Source: an uncultured Eubacteriales bacterium
GTDB taxonomy: Bacteria; Bacillota; Clostridia; Christensenellales; Christensenellaceae
Assembly: GCA_900545085.1 (NCBI GenBank)
Contig: UQXU01000032.1
Span: 1-18,009 of the forward strand
Length of the DNA stretch: 18,009 nt
Direction: 5' to 3'
A program made the translations under genes and the position numbers. The notes below the pieces were generated by a model. The model searched no databases. It had not been told where the DNA came from and worked only from the letters and a program-made list of their open reading frames with translations. Position 1 is the stretch's first letter; each line of letters begins with the position of its first letter. Shown one piece after another: positions 13,275 to 18,009 of the stretch.

Positions 13275-14966
13275 TTACATTCTGTCCGGCGCTCCGACTC
13301 CGATGAGATAGAGTCCTGTTTTTATGACCTGAGCCGTAGCTTTAGCGAGAGCGACACGCGCCGCCGTACCCGCTGCGTCGTCGTCGATTATGCGGACGTC
13401 GTAGTAGAAACGGTTGAAAGCCTGAGCCAGCGCGACTACCTGACGTGTGATTATGCTGGGCTCGTTTTTTTGCATCGCGCGTACAATGTCCTCCGGGAAA
13501 CTCTCGATTATGCGCAGCACTGCAAATGCTTGGTCTGAGGCGAGCGCGGCGTAATCCGGCTCTGCTGTCATAGCTCCTGCCTTGCGAAGGACGGAGCAGC
13601 AGCGCGCATGAGTATATTGGCAGTAGGGACCCGTCTCGCCGTCGAAGTTGAGGACGCGGTCGAAATCGAAGGTAATGTCCTTTATTCTGCTGTTAGACAA
13701 GACGCTGAAAACTACTGCGCCGACGCCGATAGTCTTGGCAACTTCATCTTTGTTTTCAAGATTAGGGCTCTTTTCTTCTATAATTTCAGTAGTTTTTTCT
13801 ATAGCCTTTGCGAGAACGTCCTCGAGAAAGACCACCTTGCCCTTGCGTGTGGATAAGGTGCCGTCTGTCAAGGACACCATTCCAAACGCTACGTGCTCGC
13901 AGTCCGCCGACCATTCGCAGCCCATCATTTCCAGGACTTTAAATATCTGTTTGAAATGCAGATTTTGCTGATATGCGACTACGTACAATGATTTGTAGAA
14001 ATCATAGTGCTTTTTGCGGTAGAACGCCGCCGCCAGATCGCGCGTAGCGTAGAGCGTTGTGCCGTCTGATTTGAGGATTATGCAGGGCGGCAGATCAGCG
14101 TCGTCCAGGCGGACGACGTATGCGCCTTCCGAAAGCTCAAGCAGGCCTTTTTCCTTCAGCTCGTCTATGACGGGCTGCATTTTGTCGTTGTAGAAGCTTT
14201 CCCCGGCGTATGAATCGAAGGTAACGCCGAGAAGATCGTAAACCCTGCTGACGTCTTTAAGCGTAAGCTCTTTGAACCAAGAGAACAGAGAGAGCGCTTC
14301 TTCATCTCCGTCTTCGATTTTTTTGAACCACGCCCTTGCGTCGTCGTCCATCTCGGGCTTGTTTTCCGCTTCCTGATGATATTTGACGTAAAGCTCAAAC
14401 AGCGCGCGGACGCCGCGTGCGTTGATGTCGCTCTCGTCGCCCCAGAGCTTGTAGGCGACTATCAGCTTGCCGAATTGCGTACCCCAGTCGCCGAGGTGAT
14501 TTATGCCGACGCTTTTGAAGCCCAGAAAATTATATATGCGGTATAAGCTGTTGCCTATCGCCGTCGTGGACAAATGACCTATGTGGAAGGGCTTAGCTAT
14601 ATTAATAGAAGAATAGTCCATACAGACTACTCTGCCTGCGCCCATATCTGAGCTGCCGTATTTTTCGCCTTCTGCTTCAACCTTTGTGATAGTATCTTCA
14701 GCGAAAGCTGTTCTGTCGAAAAAGAAGTTCAGATAGCCGCCTTTTATTTCTGTGTGTTCTATGCCGTCGGGTATGCTGAGCTTTTCTGCTATTTCCGCTG
14801 CGATCTTTGGCGGAGCCTTTCGCAGGGATTTGGCCAGCTTGAAGCAGGGCAGAGCCGCGTCGCCCATTTTGGGATCCGGCGGCGTTTCTAGCATGGCGGA
14901 TATATCGGACGCCGAAAGACCGATGCATTCTGCTATGCTGTTAGATAATTGACTCTTTATATCCAT
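13275..14966 (-). CDS. argS: Arginyl-tRNA synthetase
   Basis: This 563-residue class I synthetase charges tRNA-Arg and needs the tRNA for amino-acid activation. The N-terminal Add-1-like domain covers about 1-105; the active-site SSINIAKPFHIGHL segment has HIGH at 128-131; in place of KMSKS there is a degenerate STRKGKV, usual for ArgRS. The C-terminal DALR anticodon-binding domain includes the YCQYTHARCCSVLRKAG segment. An ATG at 14978 is in frame, but GGAG (complement of 14973-14976) is correctly spaced for the ATG at 14966. A small hairpin (AGGC 14985-14988 with GCCT 14995-14998) lies in the short leader. Confidence 0.97.
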   Translation of the reverse strand: MDIKSQLSNSIAECIGLSASDISAMLETPPDPKMGDAALPCFKLAKSLRKAPPKIAAEIAEKLSIPDGIEHTEIKGGYLNFFFDRTAFAEDTITKVEAEGEKYGSSDMGAGRVVCMDYSSINIAKPFHIGHLSTTAIGNSLYRIYNFLGFKSVGINHLGDWGTQFGKLIVAYKLWGDESDINARGVRALFELYVKYHQEAENKPEMDDDARAWFKKIEDGDEEALSLFSWFKELTLKDVSRVYDLLGVTFDSYAGESFYNDKMQPVIDELKEKGLLELSEGAYVVRLDDADLPPCIILKSDGTTLYATRDLAAAFYRKKHYDFYKSLYVVAYQQNLHFKQIFKVLEMMGCEWSADCEHVAFGMVSLTDGTLSTRKGKVVFLEDVLAKAIEKTTEIIEEKSPNLENKDEVAKTIGVGAVVFSVLSNSRIKDITFDFDRVLNFDGETGPYCQYTHARCCSVLRKAGAMTAEPDYAALASDQAFAVLRIIESFPEDIVRAMQKNEPSIITRQVVALAQAFNRFYYDVRIIDDDAAGTAARVALAKATAQVIKTGLYLIGVGAPDRM

Positions 14967-15011
14967 TAGTTTCTCCATTAATATAGGCGAATTTGCCTTA
15001 ATTCAACCTCT

Positions 15012-15040
15012 AATATAGCACATTTGTTTTACGCTTGCAA
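15012..15040 (-). promoter_or_regulatory. Promoter of argS-serS
   Basis: On the minus strand TTGCAA (15035-15040), a 17-bp spacer and TGC-TATATT, an extended -10 (complement of 15012-15017). The predicted start near 15005 leaves a leader of about 40 nt, which excludes a T-box. Confidence 0.7.
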
Positions 15041-15210
15041 TGCAGGAAGGCAGAAATAGCGAAAAAACCGGATTGAAGCGGGTATAACCTCAGGCTATGG
15101 ACAGCTATCAGTTTTAGGTATTAGCGCACGGAGGCGCTGATATGGTAGAATAAAGACATATTAGAGCGGTAGGGCTTTTGCCTGTTGTGAATGCGCGGCG
15201 CTTTTCCATG
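15041..15210. other. Non-coding stretch between the divergent argS and metN promoters
   Basis: About 170 bp with no plausible gene. It holds several short inverted repeats, among them AGCGC-N6-GCGCT around 15123-15138 and TATCAG (15106-15111) with CTGATA (15137-15142), which overlap and would be mutually exclusive. No S-box (SAM-I) or T-box signature is visible. Regulator binding sites for either promoter are possible but not identifiable. Confidence 0.4.
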
Positions 15211-15239
15211 TTGCAAATGTGAGGGAATAGTGATAAAAT
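15211..15239 (+). promoter_or_regulatory. Promoter of metNIQ
   Basis: TTGCAA (15211-15216), a 17-bp spacer and an extended -10, TGA-TAAAAT (TAAAAT 15234-15239). The predicted start near 15246 leaves only about 24 nt to the metN ATG. That leader can form a 5-bp hairpin (CGTTC 15248-15252 with GAACG 15263-15267) that holds the Shine-Dalgarno AAGGAG (15258-15263) in and beside its loop. Confidence 0.72.
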
Positions 15240-15269
15240 ACCGATAGCGTTCGTGAAAAGGAGAACGAT

Positions 15270-16292
15270 ATGAACCACGACCCCATAATAAGAATAGAGG
15301 GCTTGTCCAAAACTTTTGTAACTAAAAAAGCTACGGTACACGCACTTAAAGATATTAATTTAGAAATCATGCCCGGCGATATATACGGCATCATAGGCAT
15401 GAGCGGCGCAGGCAAATCAACTCTTGTGCGCTGTATGAATCTGCTCGAGCGTCCGACGAGCGGCAAGGTTATTTTCGACGGCACGGATATAACCAAGCTT
15501 TCCCGCAAGGCTTTGGCAGAGAAGCGCCAATCCATAGGAATGATATTCCAGCAGTTCAACCTGCTTATGCAGCGGAACGTAGAGGGAAACATAGTTTTCC
15601 CGCTGGAAATAACAAAGACTCCGAAGGAAGAAGCGGTGAAACGCGCTTTGGAGCTTATGGAGATAGTCGATTTAGCGGAGAAGAGATATTCTTACCCGAG
15701 TGAGCTTTCGGGCGGGCAGAAGCAGCGCGTGGCCATCGCGCGTGCGCTTGCGACGAACCCCAAGGTTCTGCTTTGCGACGAGGCGACAAGCGCGCTCGAC
15801 CCAAAGACGACCAGGGCGATACTGCGTCTGCTCAAGGATATAAATAAGAAATTCGGCATCACGATAGTAGTAATCACGCATGAGATGGCTGTTATCGAAG
15901 AAATATGCACGAAAGTGGCTATTATTGCAGACAGCAAGATAGCCGAGCATGGCGATGTAACAGAGATATTCGCGAACCCCAAGACGGACGCGGCCCGCAG
16001 GCTTGTATATCCTGACGGCGCTGAACATGCGCTTTTCCCGGAAAATAAGGGGAAATTGCTGAGAATAACTTTCGACGGCAGATCGAGCTACGAGCCTGTT
16101 ATAGCGAATATGGTGCTCGATTTCAGAAGACCTATAAATATAATGTACGCAGATACGCGCGACCTCAACGGCGGTGCGGTAGGACAGATGATAATTCAGC
16201 TTCCTGATGATTCGGATGCGGCGGAGAGAATGAAGGCGTATCTCAATGCGCGTGGGATAAACAACGAGGAGGTGAGCGAAAATGTCCGTTAG
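15270..16292 (+). CDS. metN: Methionine ABC importer ATP-binding protein MetN
   Basis: This 340-residue ATPase drives methionine uptake. Walker A is GMSGAGKST (43-51), the Q-loop is in MIFQQFNLL (91-99), the ABC signature LSGGQ is at 146-150, Walker B ends in CDE (169-171) and the switch His is in VITHE. The C-terminal NIL domain (about 265-340) binds methionine in the cytoplasm and blocks transport when the pool is full, so the protein carries its own trans-inhibition sensor. AAGGAG at 15258-15263 sets the start. Its stop lies within metI (11-nt overlap), showing a coupled operon. Confidence 0.96.
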   Translation: MNHDPIIRIEGLSKTFVTKKATVHALKDINLEIMPGDIYGIIGMSGAGKSTLVRCMNLLERPTSGKVIFDGTDITKLSRKALAEKRQSIGMIFQQFNLLMQRNVEGNIVFPLEITKTPKEEAVKRALELMEIVDLAEKRYSYPSELSGGQKQRVAIARALATNPKVLLCDEATSALDPKTTRAILRLLKDINKKFGITIVVITHEMAVIEEICTKVAIIADSKIAEHGDVTEIFANPKTDAARRLVYPDGAEHALFPENKGKLLRITFDGRSSYEPVIANMVLDFRRPINIMYADTRDLNGGAVGQMIIQLPDDSDAAERMKAYLNARGINNEEVSENVR

Positions 16293-16935
16293 CATTGGAG
16301 ATCTGGCGTTTGCCTTCGGTGAAACGCTGTACATGACGCTCCTTTCGACCCTAGTGGCGTATGCGATAGGCTTGCCTATAGGAATAGGTCTGATAATCAC
16401 AGACAAAAACGGTCTGAGGCCTATGCGCGTGCTCAATGCGGTACTCGGGATAATCGTAAATATATTGCGTTCCATTCCTTTCCTGATACTGCTTATAGCT
16501 ATAATGCCTTTTACGCGATTCATAACGGGCACGACGATAGGCTCCGTGGCGACAATTGTACCGCTGACCGTGGCGGCTGCTCCTTTCGTAGCGCGCATGG
16601 TAGAATCGTCGCTCAAGGAGGTCGATCCCGGTGTGGTTGAGGCGGCGCAGTCAATGGGCGCGTCGACGTGGAAGATAGTGTGGAGTGTTTTCCTGAAAGA
16701 AGGAAAACCCAGCTTGATAGTGGGCAGCGCTATAGCGCTGGGCACGATACTCGGCTATTCGGCCATGGCAGGCATAGTAGGCGGCGGCGGTCTGGGCGCC
16801 ATCGCGATAAACTACGGCTACTATCGCGGAGATTCTCAGACTATGCTGATAACAGTAGTTCTGCTTGTCGTGATAGTACAGATATTGCAGGAAGTTGCAA
16901 TGTTCATCGCGCGCACAAGAGACAGAAGATTGTAA
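16282..16935 (+). CDS. metI: Methionine ABC importer permease MetI
   Basis: This 217-residue inner-membrane permease has five hydrophobic segments (roughly 15-40, 50-77, 85-105, 145-170 and 185-208) and the cytoplasmic EAA loop, here EAAQSMGAS (120-128), which docks onto MetN. The length is normal for MetI, which works as a homodimer. GAGGTG around 16268 precedes the ATG. It is followed by metQ after 113 bp. That gap has no terminator but shares a short TAACCGTGAACA start with the region after 4671, possibly by chance. Confidence 0.95.
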   Translation: MSVSIGDLAFAFGETLYMTLLSTLVAYAIGLPIGIGLIITDKNGLRPMRVLNAVLGIIVNILRSIPFLILLIAIMPFTRFITGTTIGSVATIVPLTVAAAPFVARMVESSLKEVDPGVVEAAQSMGASTWKIVWSVFLKEGKPSLIVGSAIALGTILGYSAMAGIVGGGGLGAIAINYGYYRGDSQTMLITVVLLVVIVQILQEVAMFIARTRDRRL

Positions 16936-17048
16936 CCGTGAACATATGAAACTCACAGCTGAAGCCCTGAGAGGCTTAGCTCTTTACTGAAAGATTTCGA
17001 TCGGATATTTCCGGTTAAGATGATATAACAATATGGAGGAAAATGGAC

Positions 17049-17933
17049 ATGAAAAAAATTTTTGCTTTTGCGCTGGCGGCTGTCGCAGCTTTTTCGCTGG
17101 CAGCTTGCAGCAGCGGCACTGCTTCTACGGCTCCTGCAGAAGGAACTGAGTCTGCTGCTTCTACAGAGACGGCGGCTGAACCTAATGCTTCCGCATCGGG
17201 CGAGGCTGTTACGATCAAGGTAGGCGCATCTCCCTCGCCGCACGCTGAGATACTCGAGCAGGTGAAGCCCATTCTGGCGGAGCAGGGCATTACGCTTGAG
17301 ATTGTACAGTTCAGCGATTATGTACAGCCCAACACAGCGCTGGAAAACGGTGAATTGGACGCTAACTACTTCCAGCATATCACATACATGGAGAACTTCA
17401 ACGAAGAGCAGGGAACGCATCTCGTCTCTCTCGGAAGCATTCACTATGAACCCTTTGGCATTTATGCAGGCAAGACGGAATCTCTCGACGCGATCGCTGA
17501 CGGCGCAAAGGTAGCCGTACCCAACGATACTACAAACGAAGCGCGCGCTCTGCTGCTGCTTGAGGCTCAGGGTCTTATTAAGCTGAACGACGGCGCAGGT
17601 CTGAACGCGACTAAAAAGGACATAGCTGAGAATCCGAAGAATCTCGACATCGTTGAGATGGAAGCTGCTCAGCTGCCGAAGTCTTTGCAGGATGTTGACA
17701 TTGCGGTTATAAACGGCAACTATGCTATCGACGCAGGTCTCAGCGTGGCAGACGCTCTTGCAGTGGAAGCTGACGACTCTGAAGCTGCTACGGCTTATGC
17801 TAACGTAATCGCAGTCAAGGAAGGCAGTGAGAACAACGAGGCGCTCAAGGCTCTGGTAGATGCTCTCAAGAGCGAAACAATCCAGAAATATATAACAGAT
17901 ACATATGCAGGTGCTGTTGTTCCGCTATCTTAA
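17049..17933 (+). CDS. metQ: Methionine-binding lipoprotein MetQ
   Basis: This 294-residue NlpA-family lipoprotein captures methionine outside the membrane and delivers it to MetNI. The signal peptide (KK, then a hydrophobic run) ends in a lipobox LAAC with the lipidated Cys at 20. A Ser/Thr/Ala/Glu-rich linker (about 21-55) follows, then the binding domain beginning KVGASPSPHAEIL. ANYFQHITYM is typical of the ligand site region. Two ATGs are possible: 17043 is only 3 nt from GGAGG (17035-17039), while 17049 is 9 nt away and gives the usual MKK start, so 17049 is preferred. It is the last gene of the operon. Confidence 0.95.
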   Translation: MKKIFAFALAAVAAFSLAACSSGTASTAPAEGTESAASTETAAEPNASASGEAVTIKVGASPSPHAEILEQVKPILAEQGITLEIVQFSDYVQPNTALENGELDANYFQHITYMENFNEEQGTHLVSLGSIHYEPFGIYAGKTESLDAIADGAKVAVPNDTTNEARALLLLEAQGLIKLNDGAGLNATKKDIAENPKNLDIVEMEAAQLPKSLQDVDIAVINGNYAIDAGLSVADALAVEADDSEAATAYANVIAVKEGSENNEALKALVDALKSETIQKYITDTYAGAVVPLS

Positions 17934-17960
17934 AAGCGAAATAATTGATAAAACAAACGA

Positions 17961-17992
17961 GGGTCTGTCTCATTTTGAGACAGACTCTTTTT
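17961..17992 (+). terminator. Intrinsic terminator of metNIQ
   Basis: An 11-bp stem (17961-17971 with 17977-17987, one G-U pair) with loop ATTTT, followed by five T's. It closes the metNIQ operon 27 nt after the metQ stop. Confidence 0.92.
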
Positions 17993-18009
17993 ATTGTTTA
18001 CATCTAGTT

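Noticed and set aside
4672..16948. Shared sequence TAACCGTGAACA-x-ATG after the stop regions at 4672-4687 and 16933-16948
   Set aside because: Sixteen positions with one mismatch is within what chance can give in a window of this size; the sequences diverge right after it.
17001..17029. Internal promoter for metQ (TGA-TATAAC at 17021-17029)
   Set aside because: The predicted start would fall within the Shine-Dalgarno of metQ, and no -35 is present.

Overview
The window looks like chromosomal core DNA from a low-to-mid GC anaerobic member of the Bacillota, most likely class Clostridia. The reasons are an AbrB/SpoVT-type regulator with a C-terminal Cys-x2-Cys tail, an anaerobic-type thiazole operon with the radical SAM enzyme ThiH, a 56-residue 2[4Fe-4S] ferredoxin, a MetRS with a fused C-terminal tRNA-binding domain, and strong Gram-positive ribosome binding sites. 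I cannot name the genus. I see no transposase, phage gene, CRISPR array, tRNA or rRNA.

Layout. Positions 1-6076 run on the + strand: abrB with its own terminator; an operon of a ComB-family protein, metG and tatD joined by ATGA start/stop overlaps; a TatD-associated radical SAM protein; a cytidylate-kinase-like protein with two candidate promoters; and a small cupin. A hairpin at 6084-6121 separates these from a minus-strand block. That block, read in transcription order (right to left), is argS-serS, a ferredoxin, a TrmN6/YabB-like methyltransferase with rsmI, then the thiazole operon thiS-thiF-thiG-thiH-tenI. From 15211 the + strand carries metN-metI-metQ, a methionine ABC importer, divergent from argS.

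How the genes fit together. Translation and RNA maturation dominate (MetRS, SerRS, ArgRS, RsmI, TrmN6-like). The thi operon makes the thiazole half of thiamin: ThiF adenylates ThiS, ThiH cleaves tyrosine to dehydroglycine, ThiG builds the ring, and a TenI-like protein, not a canonical ThiE, closes the operon. MetNIQ supplies methionine. The set abrB, metG, tatD, rsmI and yabB-like recalls the conserved yabB-rsmI-abrB-metS-tatD neighbourhood of Bacillus, here split and partly inverted.

Most notable points: (1) the thi operon has its own consensus promoter followed by a long terminator-like hairpin before thiS, with no recognisable TPP riboswitch, so it looks controlled by a different attenuator; (2) the ComB-family protein keeps the fold signature but has lost most residues of the family's conserved motifs; (3) a 27-bp hairpin-forming intergenic repeat occurs twice; (4) a structured leader precedes abrB; (5) metNIQ lacks an S-box or T-box. 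Nothing here is clearly a new defence or mobile system.
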